A DNA stretch of 64,000 nt from Adineta ricciae (Eukaryota; Rotifera; Eurotatoria; Adinetida; Adinetidae). Numbering within the stretch: the first letter of the stretch is position 1; each line of letters begins with the position of its first letter. The stretch spans positions 224,727 through 288,726 of the forward strand of contig CAJNOJ010000123.1 in the NCBI GenBank assembly GCA_905250025.1, read 5' to 3'. Positions 45,410 through 56,800 of this stretch are shown one piece after another. A model generated the notes under the pieces. It saw only the letters and a program-made list of their open reading frames with translations, was not told the DNA's origin and searched no databases. The translations under genes were made by a program, and so were the position numbers.

Positions 45410-45541
45410 CCCAGGTCAACAAATCCGATCGGATCTTACCGGATCCGACCATCTGACAAAATCTGATCGGATTCCTGTAGGATCTGATAAAATTCTGTAT
45501 TGGATCCGATGGGATCCGAGTATGGGATTGTTCGACCTGGG
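45410..45541. mobile_element. 132-bp MITE with TA target duplication, absent from copy 1
   Basis: CCCAGGTCAACAAATCC at the left and the complement of CCCAGGTCGAACAATCC at the right form short terminal inverted repeats. Flanking TA is present on both sides (45408-45409, 45542-45543), and copy 1 has a single TA (13526-13527) with the flanks joined. Interior is made of repeated GGATCCGAT-like motifs. The TA duplication fits Tc1/mariner-type mobilisation; no transposase is present. Confidence 0.82.
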
Positions 45542-45983
45542 TATTGGAATATCGGAGATTGAAAACGAATGGATGTAGATATACGTATAGAGTGAATGGA
45601 ATTAATAGAGAGAGATTGTTGCTGCTGCTGTTCTTCTTGTCTATCAAATTGACCAAAGTCTTCCAATATATAATCGACATCTCGACGTTTGTCATCTTCA
45701 AGTCAAGATGACATTTGAAAATTTCGTCTGGATTAAACGTAAAACATCATGAAATGAAACGTCTTGAGAGAAGTTGTTACACGTATTTTCTAGCGTTGAC
45801 CATCAATAACATCGTTTTCTCCAACATCATGATTCGAAGTCTCCGCAATGAAATACCTTTGAAAATATCTCTTCCGAAAAATCGATTTTCGATGTTTTTT
45901 TTGACCCTGCGGACATACAAGCAAACAATTTATGTTTTTAAGACTCTTCTCTACGAGAAACAGAATACTAAGTTGCCAAAAAT

Positions 45984-46199
45984 TTAAGAAAATGACTCTT
46001 TACCAAATCCTCCAAAACTGAAATTTTGACCGTCCGAAGAAAAAAAAGAAAAGCGTATAATTTTACAAGCAGTTGAATCAATACCATATCCCGACTGTAT
46101 ACTTGGACATAGACCACTAGAATGACAGCTAATATAAGCGTAGCAACGGATGATGATAAGAAATGCATATAACATGAATTTCGTCTTAACTGTGGTCAT
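45984..46199 (-). CDS. Candidate small secreted protein, unrecognised
   Basis: A minus-strand ATG at 46199 opens 71 residues with an early hydrophobic stretch (FMLYAFLIIIRCYAYIS) that could be a signal sequence, followed by a Cys/Ser/Gly-rich tail. An alternative overlapping frame (46168-45968) also starts with a hydrophobic stretch, so one of them may be chance. No second copy. Confidence 0.22.
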   Translation of the reverse strand: MTTVKTKFMLYAFLIIIRCYAYISCHSSGLCPSIQSGYGIDSTACKIIRFSFFSSDGQNFSFGGFGKESFS

Positions 46200-48017
46200 G
46201 TAAATACAGAAATTTTTAATATGCAACCGCGGTTATACCTGTAATACGCCAATCGAAAGATAAACCAAACGTGCTATAATGATATTGATTGATTGATTTC
46301 ATAGTATTTATTTCATTTTGAACATCTGATAAAAGTGATTGTACTTAATGATGACATTTCTGGTTTTAGTAACGTTATGCACTTCTAAAAGTGCTTTCAA
46401 TTTTTTAATTATATAATGCGTAAAAAAGAATAATTTTCATGGTCAATGAACTTAATGGTGATATATATACACATAGATTGCTTTCAATTTATTATGAATT
46501 CAATTAAAACAGAATCAAAAGCGAACCGACACGATACGGTCGGATATCAACTGAGCATAAAAAGCGTGTGAAGTCAGTGAACATCGCAAACGGATCTGCG
46601 TATTCTGGGTGAAATTGTATGAACTATTATATAAAAGATTTTGATCAGGTTCTCTGTTCACGAAACATTGTACTTGTCAAAATAAATACCAAAATGCACT
46701 ACAATGATCAGAGTTGAAATGTATCCAGTTAAATTGTAAAATAAATGGATAGTGAGTTTTGTTCGACTTGGTGTTAACGTTGTATATCATTGACCGGTAG
46801 CAAACGCAGTTGTTGTTGATCTACTAAACAAGTATTGAACTAATGCTATTCACAGTATAGATACAATTCGTCGTTGATAAACATGACTAACTGTAAGTAA
46901 AGAGAAAGGAAGCATTCATAAAGGTGAATCGATGCCATATATCAAGAAACACATAGTAAATAGTATATGAAATCGAACAAACTCTTTGTGAAAGAAGAAT
47001 TTCCTAATATTTCAAGGCGTGTATTTATTTGAGTGATAAAAATACTTAAATGAGCAATTAGTAAATTCTATTTATTTTGCGTGTGGATGAGATTTACAAT
47101 ATTTTAGTCGGATAGAAATACTGATGACATGCTTGTCAACATAGTTCTTAAGAAATGATGGACAAGTGTACGTTGCCATTCTCTATTTTTCAGGATTGTC
47201 AGATAAACATATGCACCATATGTTGAAATATACAGACTTTTATGTATCGAATAAAGTCAATCTACAATTTTCATGACGTTCTTCTCCAGGAGGTATAAAA
47301 TACGTTGTTTTACATTGACACGTGTGGGATTTCGTTCTTTTGATCATTTATTGACTATTGAACATACAACAACTATGTATGTCAGTAATGAAAAACGTTA
47401 CTCTTATTGTATCTTTATCTTTTATGAACCGGTTGGTCATCTCGAGGGCATTATTTGCACTTAGTATATATTCATTTCCAATTCTTCATATCAACTATTT
47501 TTCTATCCTAACCATTCCATTATTTTCGGACACCTGGATTTTTATCGCTCCGCATACATACGATTTACTATTATTTCGAATAGATTATTGTTTATTTAAA
47601 TATAAACGCATATTCAATAGCCTACAGAAAACAGAACGACCAATGGAACTAAGTAGTGCGACATTGGAACAATAATCCAATTTCTAACACCTATGTCATA
47701 ACTTATTCTACTCATTTGGATCATCTAACCTTTATGAAATTGCGTCTTTCCTTATTTTATTTCAAATGAAACTCATCTCGTGCGTTTTCCACTAATCTTT
47801 CTGTAGGCAGTTATGAAAGCACTTTCATAATAATATACATTACAGAAATGTCATTTTTGCTCAAGCATTACATTTATGCTACGAATTAGAAAGCTAATGC
47901 ATGCATTACTTTTCTTTTCATGGATCTTCGAACAAAAAAAATAATCATCATCATTAAAATTCGAACTGGAAAAAGAAAGAATCTCGTCATTCTTCTTGTT
48001 CTTGTGAAATATTCAAC
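46200..48017. other. Intergenic, mostly unmatched in copy 1
   Basis: No supported gene. A plus-strand frame at about 47385-47675 is hydrophobic (two possible membrane segments) and might be a decayed receptor piece, but no motif supports it. Homology to copy 1 resumes at about 47772. Confidence 0.4.
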
Positions 48018-49046
48018 ATGGATATGGATTATATTGCCTTACTTGCCTCTGCACGATCGAAATTTGCTCTATATGTTTCGATTCCAACCTGTTTCATTAG
48101 TATTATTAGTGAATTCCTCAGTCTATTGATTTTTCTCAGTCTGAAAACATTTCGTCAAAATTCTTGTTCATTCTATTTAATGTTTATGGCATTATTCAAT
48201 CTCATTCGAATGACATGTAGTACATCATTCATCGCTATATCAATGGCTTTTTCAACAAATTTTACATCGGTTTTGTTGCTCTATTGTCAAATAAGAGCTT
48301 TTCTTGTTGCGACATGCAATTTATCAGCTTTAATATGTTTATGTTTATCAGTCATTGATCAGTATTTCGCCACATGTTTTCGTCCAACATGGCAACGATT
48401 TTCAAATATTCGCATTGCTCATCGAATGATGGTAATAATAACATTAATTTCATCATGTCATGCGATACTTTACCTTATCTATCTCAATCAATTATCACCA
48501 ACAAATCCATCAGTTTGCATTTCTTCCAATTCAATCTTTTCTCAGTATCATGTCTATGGATTTTTCATCACATACGGAAATCTGTTTCCATTGATCGCTG
48601 TGACTTTTGGTTTATTAGCTTATCGAAATGCACGAAGTTTATCAACACGAGCAAATTTACTTGTTCGACGTGAACTGGATAAACAATTAACAACGATGGT
48701 TCTTGTGGAAATTTGTGTTTATGTTTGTACTTATACGCCATATTCAATAGTAAATACAGTTTCATCGTTAAATACAAATCGTGACCCAATTCTTCTTGCT
48801 AAATTAAGTTTAGCTAATGCGATTACGCTGACGATTAGTTTTCTAAGCAATGGAGTAAGATTTTGTCATCTTTTTTGCTTAAAAATCAAATTTTCTTTTG
48901 TTTAGAATTCGTTTTATACTTATATTTGCGTTTCGAAAAGATTTCGTCGACAAGCAAAATACGTTTTATATGATTTGTACATTAATAAATGTCGACCGAA
49001 TCGAATTATGCCAGCTAATATTGAACATCAAGCAGACACAAGATGA
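48018..49046 (+). CDS. Rhodopsin-like 7TM receptor 1, second copy (2 exons)
   Basis: Exons 48018-48854 and 48906-49046 give 325 residues. The intron 48855-48905 has the same sites as in copy 1. About 15 substitutions are seen by eye in the 295 residues up to the copy-1 read-through stop, mostly conservative and within helices (for example RPSWQRY to RPTWQRF). The DQYFATC motif is shared, so loss of the standard DRY predates the copies. Intact. Confidence 0.82.
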
Positions 49047-49712
49047 TCCATCTCCTTGAAAAGTACTTTCCCAACTCCGCATAAACTCTCCTGGATGAAA
49101 AGAGAATTTGCCGCAAAAAAGTCTACAAAAAAAAAGATTAAAAATTCGTTTGTGTCACGTCGAAGATCATCGATGGAGAAACTTTTCCTAATAAAACTTA
49201 CTTTCTTTATAAATAGAGCAACTAAATAAACAATGACTATTTTCCTCACTTTTAACGATGAAAGATAAAGTCTCTCCCAATAGTATCTGCTTGTAATCGA
49301 GGCTGAACACAAAAATAGAGTAGTTCACTTTGCCTATATTTCTTTGCAATAATAAAAGATGAAACATTTAATAAAAGTTCTTTTATGTCGCGAGAGAAGA
49401 GACAGATTGATAAAAGTATTTTCATATGTATGTGTTCAACTCGTATACATTCATGTAATTTGAAAAAACATTAAACACAGACGTTTTTTTCTTTCTCTAC
49501 TGTTTCTCCATTAGAGTGCAAAAACCGTTCAACCGTAAAGCAGCATGAAACATTGATGAGCGAAAAACAAAACAAGAGAAGCATTTATACGAAACAATAT
49601 TACTTTTCTCCAATACGTAGACTGTCAATGAAAGTATTGAATATTTGTATTTTTGGATTGATAACGCATACATTCATATAAATCAACAATCAAATACGAA
49701 GACGAAGTTAAC
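49047..49712. other. Intergenic, no gene
   Basis: Aligns with 17305-17935. A minus-strand 94-codon frame (49028-49312) is not conserved in copy 1. Confidence 0.5.
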
Positions 49713-50855
49713 ATGACGTTAATCAATCAAGGTACAAAAACTCAACAGTTTAAACCGGTTGGCTTAATCTTAATTATCATATCTTTTATTTTTCTACTGT
49801 ATCTTGTTTATAACCTTCAACCCAACAATTTTCCCCCATTAATACATAGAACTTTGATTGAACGAACAAATTTCACAGGAATTGAAAACACTACGATTCG
49901 TCATGAATCCTTGAATACCTCTCAACATAAAATATCCATCAATTCATCTGACTACGATCAGCTCCGTGTACTTTGGAACAAACATCCTCGCAGTGTTATT
50001 GTAACGCTGATTCGTAGTAATGACAAATCGGTGGATCTTGTTATCAATATGATTCATTCCGTTATGATTCTTCATTCAACAAAAGATCAATTTCAATATC
50101 CATTTCTTATCTTTCACGATCAATTCTTTACTTCAGCAATGCGTCAACGCATTGTAACATGTATTCAAAATAATAAAAGAACCTTCTACGTTTCATTTAT
50201 TCGCATAAACTTTCTGACGAATGTTCAATTACCCGACAAATTCATTCGACGGAAAGATATTGGATACCATCAAATGTGTAAATTTTGGTCGTACGATGTG
50301 TATTTTCATCCAGCCATTCGTCAAATGAATTATGATTATCTGATGAGAATGGATGGCGATTCGTATTTTTTAGATAAGACCAGAATTGATCTTTTTGAGC
50401 TTATGCAACGACAAAAAGTGGATTATACTTATATATCACGATATAGTGAAGGTAATGAAGCATGGTTTGAAATCGACAAACGTTTTACAAACATTGGCAA
50501 GCCTCGACAAAGTTGTATTTACAACAACTTTTTTATCATTCGATTACAATGGTTTTACAAATCCGAAAGAATCCAGGCGTTTCTGCAGGAATTAATTCGA
50601 GATGATTTCTTCTTACGGGAATATATTGGTGATGGATGTGTTCATGCAGCTATGCTCGATATTGATCGAAATGCACGAACAAAACAACTGAAATTACTTG
50701 AATATGGACACAATATTCATCTATATATAAGGAATGTAAGAGGTCCTTTTTATAATGCTAATCTACATGAATTCTATCAAGATGTCGCAGATTCATGTGA
50801 TCATCTATTGTCTATAAATACAGAAAGAACTGGAATAAAGAAAGTAAAGATTTGA
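49713..50855 (+). CDS. GT15 (KRE2/KTR)-like alpha-mannosyltransferase, intact
   Basis: 380 residues, intronless. A membrane anchor (about residues 17-35) follows a short basic cytoplasmic end, then a Ser/Thr/Asn-rich stem and a catalytic domain. Motifs: RKDIGYHQMCKFWSYDVYF, NYDYLMRMDGDSYF (the place of the GT15 YWRVEPDV metal/nucleotide site) and EYIGDGCVHAAML. Known: GT15 enzymes transfer mannose from GDP-mannose to alpha-mannosides in the Golgi during N-/O-glycan building; they are best known from fungi. At about residue 179 it has CGA where copy 1 has TGA. The family assignment is moderately sure. Confidence 0.72.
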   Translation: MTLINQGTKTQQFKPVGLILIIISFIFLLYLVYNLQPNNFPPLIHRTLIERTNFTGIENTTIRHESLNTSQHKISINSSDYDQLRVLWNKHPRSVIVTLIRSNDKSVDLVINMIHSVMILHSTKDQFQYPFLIFHDQFFTSAMRQRIVTCIQNNKRTFYVSFIRINFLTNVQLPDKFIRRKDIGYHQMCKFWSYDVYFHPAIRQMNYDYLMRMDGDSYFLDKTRIDLFELMQRQKVDYTYISRYSEGNEAWFEIDKRFTNIGKPRQSCIYNNFFIIRLQWFYKSERIQAFLQELIRDDFFLREYIGDGCVHAAMLDIDRNARTKQLKLLEYGHNIHLYIRNVRGPFYNANLHEFYQDVADSCDHLLSINTERTGIKKVKI

Positions 50856-51186
50856 TTGGAAAATAAATATTCTTCGGACGCCGTTCGGCACACTTTACCG
50901 ACAGTCACATTTCTCAAATACATTTTTATCATTAAGGTGCCGGAGCATATCGATGCCCTCACCTCACCTCTCAATTTTACTAATATGCAGATATTTAATT
51001 CATTGAGAAATATTCATTTGCAATCAAACTATTATCATTGTAATAATTTATTTTTACAATCACTGAACCAAAAAATACCATCTACTAAAAAATTAGGTTC
51101 CACATATCAGGAGAAAAAGATGTTACTGATACTCAGAAAAAAGTCTGTTAGTCAAATATTCAAACAATTGGATGATGTCCCTATGA
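50856..51186. other. Convergent spacer
   Basis: 3' sides of the mannosyltransferase-like (plus) and methyltransferase (minus) genes. An AAATAAATA signal sits just after the stop. A 121-codon frame here is not conserved in copy 1. Confidence 0.5.
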
Positions 51187-52152
51187 TCAAACAAATTTTA
51201 CCTTTCGTTTCCTTCCGATAAAATAACTTCCATTATGACCATATTTCGAATATGATTGATGATTTCTCGCGTCATAAATCGGTTCAAAATGATCAGTAAA
51301 CCATTTCCAAACATAAAATTTGATGTGAATAGGATGTAACACGTGACCATCGTACTTTGCTGTGTTAAACATATAATCCCACCATCGTTCACCAAATATT
51401 AAAATTCCATTTGGTCTCAATGAATTATAAAGATTCTGCAAGATTTGAAATGCATTTTGTACATGTTCGAGAACATTTATCATGAGAATTGTATCAAATG
51501 CATTCAGATAAATATTCATATCTTCTGATGGTGCCGAAACAATTGTTGTTGGAATCGAACTAAAACCTTTCAATGAACCATTTTTATACGAACAATATGT
51601 GACTCGTTTGATGTAATCATTAGCATTTGGATCCCAGAGTGTTAATTTGGTGATGTTGACTTTTTTGTTGGGAAGACGAAGAATTGATAATGTTTGAGTA
51701 AATGGCCCACAACCCATTTCGATCATTTCACCGAGATCGTTCGGTAATGTTTTGTAATTATCAAAACCAGCTAAATGATCATTCCACCGATCATTGGATT
51801 GTGTGGTCCAAACTGATCTTTCCGTTTGGAGAGCGTTTTTCCATCGTGTAGCTGGAACTTGACCAATTCCATAAATTGGATGAATGAAACAAGTATCATC
51901 ATTATTGTCGAGACATGATTTCCGTTTAGGTTGATAAGAGATTCGTTCACAATCGATCCCATCGTAATCAACTTGACAGAAGCATTTGCCGATGAGACAA
52001 GTGCCGCGTTGAGAACAATCATGGTGTTGACATGTCAAATCTCGTCGTGTTGGTGTTAGATCAAGAATAGTCCAATCACTGGAAAAAAACCAATACGCAA
52101 CAAGGAGTGTTAATACGCCAAGAAGAACGAATACGGTGCGTGACACTCGCAT
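51187..52152 (-). CDS. Membrane-anchored EGF-like plus SAM-dependent methyltransferase, intact
   Basis: 321 residues from the ATG at 52152. A signal-anchor (VFVLLGVLTLLVAYWFF, about 8-24) is followed by one EGF-like module (about 37-68, six cysteines: CxxHDC...GTC...CFC...DC), a linker, and a class I methyltransferase domain. Motif I is EMIEMGCGPF, an Asp-bearing strand is LTLWDPNANDY, and the post-I block is FDTILMINVLEHVQ, with LRPNGILIFGERWWD after it. Topology places the enzyme in the secretory lumen or outside the cell, which is unusual for a methyltransferase. Substrate unknown. Location next to two membrane-anchored transferases suggests glycan modification, as inference. Confidence 0.8.
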   Translation of the reverse strand: MRVSRTVFVLLGVLTLLVAYWFFSSDWTILDLTPTRRDLTCQHHDCSQRGTCLIGKCFCQVDYDGIDCERISYQPKRKSCLDNNDDTCFIHPIYGIGQVPATRWKNALQTERSVWTTQSNDRWNDHLAGFDNYKTLPNDLGEMIEMGCGPFTQTLSILRLPNKKVNITKLTLWDPNANDYIKRVTYCSYKNGSLKGFSSIPTTIVSAPSEDMNIYLNAFDTILMINVLEHVQNAFQILQNLYNSLRPNGILIFGERWWDYMFNTAKYDGHVLHPIHIKFYVWKWFTDHFEPIYDARNHQSYSKYGHNGSYFIGRKRKVKFV

Positions 52153-52568
52153 ATTTGATTCGTTATAAGAAGAATCTCGAGATATTTACAATCACTCTGT
52201 CGATAAAATAAAACGATGTGCCGTAGTATAATTATTCTCTCTCTCATATGAGTATAAAAAAAAGAATACTCATAAATAGCAGATTTACGTAGGTATATCA
52301 TGCTCCTTGAAATTTATCGCGACTGATCATATATTTGCTAACGTGTTACTTCTATCTGATCAAAAAGAATATATGAAGTAAAACCCGAAACCAAAACGCA
52401 CAGTGGATTTAGAAGAGAAATCCAATATATTTCTCTGTTGGATCTTTTTTCTCCATTCTGTTAGCACACCGTTGATCAAATGTTTGACATAGAGATTTAT
52501 TACACATTCATAAGAGCAATCACATCTTTTTTTTCAAATAAATAATAACTCTCCATATTAAAAAATCA
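52153..52568. other. Spacer between two minus-strand genes
   Basis: Aligns with 20350-20755; no gene. Confidence 0.5.
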
Positions 52569-53120
52569 TCATTCTCTAACGAAAGAATACAAAAGTTGAT
52601 CTAAAACTATTCCATCTCTATTAATAACCGATTTTCTCAATCGTCCTTCAAATTGAAATTGGGCTTTTTCCAAAACCTTTGTCGATGCCAAATTAGAACT
52701 AAATGGCTCGGCATACAGTCGTTGTAGATGAGGAAATTTCTCAAACGCATATTTTCTTAATAAAACCACCGCCTCAGTCATAATCCCTCGATTCCAATAG
52801 GATTCACCCAACCAATAACCGAGTTCCGCCGTGCAGTTATGAACATCGTTTCCAAATGAAATCGCGATTCCACCTACGGCTTTCTCGTCGACTTCAATAG
52901 CCAAATATAACCTTTCGGTGCAGGTCAAACTTGTGACAAAATTTAGCCATTCATCTGCTTTTTGCTCTGTATACGGATAAGGAAATTGATTTCGTAAATT
53001 GATCGCAATTTTATAATTATTTCCATTTTCGATCAACGATTGTTTATCTTGAGATTTCCATGGACGTAAAATGACTTTATCCCCAACTAAACGAATACAA
53101 TCTTCACTTGCGTTTGTCAT
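52569..53120 (-). CDS. GNAT-family N-acetyltransferase, RimJ/RimL type, second copy
   Basis: 183 residues from the ATG at 53120, matching the copy-1 start; the frame stays open 15 codons further upstream, but copy 1 has stops there, so the shorter start is chosen. Motifs as in copy 1 (VILRPWKSQDKQSL; AELGYWLGESYWNRGIMTEAV). Only about eight residue differences are visible, fewer than in neighbouring receptor proteins, consistent with purifying selection. Intronless. Confidence 0.87.
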   Translation of the reverse strand: MTNASEDCIRLVGDKVILRPWKSQDKQSLIENGNNYKIAINLRNQFPYPYTEQKADEWLNFVTSLTCTERLYLAIEVDEKAVGGIAISFGNDVHNCTAELGYWLGESYWNRGIMTEAVVLLRKYAFEKFPHLQRLYAEPFSSNLASTKVLEKAQFQFEGRLRKSVINRDGIVLDQLLYSFVRE

Positions 53121-53476
53121 TGTTAAAAAAGAAAGATAAATTACATCAGCCAAACTCAACCCCATATAATATATATCTCACTAGATGTCGCTTGTTGTAT
53201 AGAACTTGCGTATATTTTCAGGTAGATTTTTATCTCATCTTTCACGTTACTCGATATTGTTATGATGTCCTTCTTAATACTTTGGTTTGCTGATGTCATT
53301 ACTGACACATAAATCTGGATAATCATGATAAAATACTTTTGCCTGAAGATGGCATATCTAAATATGAAAATGAGGTGAACACGGGCGCATTTCTTTTCAG
53401 TTATTAATTTTGACATAGTTTAAAACACATAATATGTTGAGAGACAAAATTGGAACATTCTTTCGATCTCCTAACG
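53121..53476. promoter_or_regulatory. Divergent intergenic region between GNAT and receptor 2
   Basis: 356 bp here (390 bp in copy 1) separate opposite start codons. Conserved blocks around GGTAGATTTTTATCTCATC and TTTTCAGTTATTAATTTTG persist in both copies. No named site. Confidence 0.35.
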
Positions 53477-54445
53477 ATGGTGACACCTGAGCTTCTCATC
53501 TCAATTTCTCAATGGTTGACAATTATTCTCGGTATTGGTTTCATTATTTTCGGTCTCTTTGGTTCACTGATGAACTTACTGATCTTTTCTCATCAACGAT
53601 TTCGAAATATTCCTTCAAGTCAATATATTTTAACTCAATCGATTTTCGATATGATCACTTTGTGTGTTCCCCTTCTCGTTCAAGTGATTGTCAGCGGTTT
53701 TGTCTGGCCGTACTTCTTTACCATTCAATTCCTCTGCTCATTTCGCGGTTATTCTTCAATAGTTTCAACACAAACCTCTCTCTATTCGAAATGTTTAATG
53801 GCTTTCGACATCTGGTCGTCAACATCTCGACATGCCTCAATTCGTCGATGGAATACTCTCGATCGAGCACGTTTCCTTACCTTGATTAATATTCTCATTT
53901 GGGCGTTGTTAAGCATTCCCTATGCAGTTTTAGGTAAAATTTTATTCATTAGAAATGTCTGGCAATGCGCTGTGATCGATCCGACGTTTTTAAATTATCA
54001 TGGATACTTCTTCATTCCGTGTTTAACTTTATTCTTGCCAGTGTTGTTACTGTCGTTCTTTGGATATTATAGTTATGTACATCTGATGACATTGAATGCT
54101 CTGCATCAGAGAAGGCAACTGAAACGGCAATTTGTCCGGATGGTTCTGATACAGATTTTTGTTACAATTATTTCATTTGTTCCTTATACTTTACAATATA
54201 CCTATTCAACTGTGACAGCCAATTGGCAGAAAAATTCACAATGGCTCGCTTTCGATAGTCTGATTGTTCAGATTAGTCGCATCGGGTTCTTTGTTAATAA
54301 CGTGATTGAATTTTATATTTACGTAACTCAATCACGCGATGTTCGATTAACTCTTCAACAAATTTTCAAGAATTTCAGCCTTATTCGTCGACACAATAAT
54401 GTTCTTCCTACGAGCATGCCAATGGGTAATACAAACACTAATTGA
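53477..54445 (+). CDS. Rhodopsin-like 7TM receptor 2, second copy
   Basis: 322 residues from the ATG at 53477, intronless. Same layout as copy 1: FLCSFRGY and VWQCAVID cysteines, FDIWSS instead of DRY, FVPYTLQY in helix 6. Substitutions are scattered and conservative (for example IRQWNNLNRARFLIL to IRRWNTLDRARFLTL). Intact. Confidence 0.83.
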   Translation: MVTPELLISISQWLTIILGIGFIIFGLFGSLMNLLIFSHQRFRNIPSSQYILTQSIFDMITLCVPLLVQVIVSGFVWPYFFTIQFLCSFRGYSSIVSTQTSLYSKCLMAFDIWSSTSRHASIRRWNTLDRARFLTLINILIWALLSIPYAVLGKILFIRNVWQCAVIDPTFLNYHGYFFIPCLTLFLPVLLLSFFGYYSYVHLMTLNALHQRRQLKRQFVRMVLIQIFVTIISFVPYTLQYTYSTVTANWQKNSQWLAFDSLIVQISRIGFFVNNVIEFYIYVTQSRDVRLTLQQIFKNFSLIRRHNNVLPTSMPMGNTNTN

Positions 54446-54488
54446 CAAAAACTATGAAGCTATGTAGATTGATGTTGTGTGTTTTGTA

Positions 54489-54494
54489 AATAAA
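54489..54494 (+). terminator. Polyadenylation signal AATAAA of receptor 2, second copy
   Basis: Same position relative to the stop as in copy 1. Confidence 0.6.
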
Positions 54495-54699
54495 GTCATC
54501 GTGAATTTATTTGTTTATCTCAGCTATTGTATCCGGACGGGTTTGATTGTCACCAAGATTAAGAATGACAAGTGATTGTTCGAAAGAACAAATGTGAACA
54601 TAATGACGGGAAAGTGGAAAGAAAGAACACCTCGTTGTTTATTAATGCATTGATTAGATTCCGAGCTCAAGCAAGAGACAAGCATCTGAGGGACGATGA

Positions 54700-56220
54700 G
54701 AAATTGTTTACGGTACTGTGTTATGGTTTGTAATGCACTGACGAGATGTTTTGCTCCTTTGTCTTGGATCAAATTACGTACGAGATCCAATCTGGTGAGT
54801 GGCTATGATAATGAACCTATATAGAAAGTGAGAAGAGAATAAGAGTCGCATGTTATTATGAGATAATTCAGTAGTGAGATGAAATGCTCCTTAATCCCCA
54901 ATAGGATTATACCAAAGGTCAAATCTAGTGAGTGCTTAAGTGAAAAAGTACAATATGAAAGAGAAAGATAAATGAAAAGGATTTACTCTGTTGGATTTTA
55001 ATGCACCAGCAAGACATTTCGCTCTAAGTTCTCCGATTGAACTATTATTATAAGTGTGAGTGTAGTTATCATCTACATAGAAAAATGAAAACGAAACGCA
55101 GGAATGAGGAGAAGTTCTATATCTTGTCGTCAAAAATCAGTTGTACATCTCGCTCTGTTATATTCAGTTGGATTTGTACTCAGTCTGAGTGTCGGCAGTG
55201 TCTGTAAGACAAATATATAAAGATTAATGCAACACATATTTGAAAAGAAAATCTAAATAATTCGATTGCCTTCGATATTCAATTCGGTGTATATCTATGC
55301 GAATAATAACGATTTCCTGTAAATTAAAACAAAATGATTCTTACCGTGCTGTTCTGTAACCCTAACACAAGGCATTTGAATCTAAGAGTAACAAATATAA
55401 CATTATGAAGATCGATTACAGGCAATTCTAATGTAAAATATCTCGTATGAATATCAAATCTAAGCTAAGATTTCTTTTCACCGGCTCTTTTGAGTATAAT
55501 TCGTTTCATGAATCGCTACACGACGGTTTTGAAAGTATATAATTAAATCATCAGAATTAGAAATCTGCTATTCAGTTGTATAAATTACCACTGTGTAATC
55601 GAATTTTCTCAAGGCGAGATCAAAAGTGAGAAATCATTTGTTTTTTAATTGGCCAAAATGATGCTTGAAAGTTAACAATCGCATCTAGACTAAGTTCGCG
55701 TCGGCCAGTAGGATAAAAACATCTTCTTGAACGATCAGAGAAGAAAGATTGAAACATTTTAAAATGCCGAAGCGTTTGTTGAATGAATTTTTCTCATAAA
55801 CTGCCACAAAAGATCGGATCAGATCTCTCTCGGTTTTGTGTCACTCATGTCCGATGAGTAAGACACAGCGCCAAAACAGCTAATGTGAACTGGAGAAATT
55901 AATTGCGCATAGAACTGATCGACACACAATGTTGACAGCAGAGTACTAAAAGTACTTGAGAAATCTTCGATTGTTGGGCAACATCGAAGCACATATTGCA
56001 ATGGTGAGAATAGGGACAGTGACCGGTTGACAGATGGTCTATAATTGACACCGTCATTAACTTTGTTGAAATGTAAGTTTTTAAGAGCCGGTTGAGCAAT
56101 AATCCTTGAGAACAGAAGTACGAGTGTACTGTTCTCAGGAATATCCTCGTTGAAATCGATTGGCAATGATATGACACGATATGTTCTGGGTGAATTAGAC
56201 TTAATACTAATTGTAAATCA
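54700..56220 (-). pseudogene. Remnants of a leucine-rich-repeat (RNI/NLRC-like) gene, second copy
   Basis: Minus-strand islands LDLVRNLIQDKGAKHLVSAL (about 54710-54790), YNNSSIGELRAKCLAGAL (about 54990-55053, followed by a donor-like GTAAAT), FCALGLQNS-like (about 55345-55385) and IDFNEDIPENSTLVLLF...ALKNLHFNK (about 56060-56166). About 165 bp near 55050-55215 is absent from copy 1. The islands keep repeat consensus in both copies, but no continuous gene is found; a rapidly decaying gene or an unusual many-intron gene are both possible. Confidence 0.42.
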
Positions 56221-56800
56221 ATTATTGAGTCTGAAGTCGATTTCACCTGTTATCGGGTTATATCTAAAAGCCACATCGAATTGTAGGAAGATCGAGATAA
56301 TGAACGGTGTGATGGCGAAGTTTATAGTCAATGAAGACAGAGGCGATATATTTAACACGAGAGTGTATAGATATTTCGATGATAAATGTTCTCTAAAGAG
56401 AACACCCTCAAATGCGTGAAATATTGTTTTGACGCGAGGCCAGGAAAATCAGGATAAACTATTATTATGAATGTGTAAATAAAAGGAGTAATATTACCTG
56501 GTGCACGTTTGATTTATTTTTCTATTTCTGTTGACATTGGAAAAGCGATTGTACTTGTCTGTCGCACCTTTGATTCAAATGAGAGTGAACTGTTTTCGAA
56601 TTTTACCCAAGGAAAGCGAATTGAATCAACAGAACGAAAGATAAATAAATTGATTTGGCACATTCTTCGTGAAAGAAAAGTACAACATATTTTTTTGAAA
56701 ATGTATTTTTTTGCTACAATTCATTTAATTTTCATCTTCATAAATCGTTCGAAAGATATTTTCATATATTATGTAAGAAATATTTCAGATAGAAATATAT

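Larger units (their letters stand above)
44730..45840 (+). repeat. Copy 2 of the small-protein homologous block
   Basis: Matches 12862-13837 in the same orientation, with the 132-bp element inserted at 45410. Confidence 0.9.
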
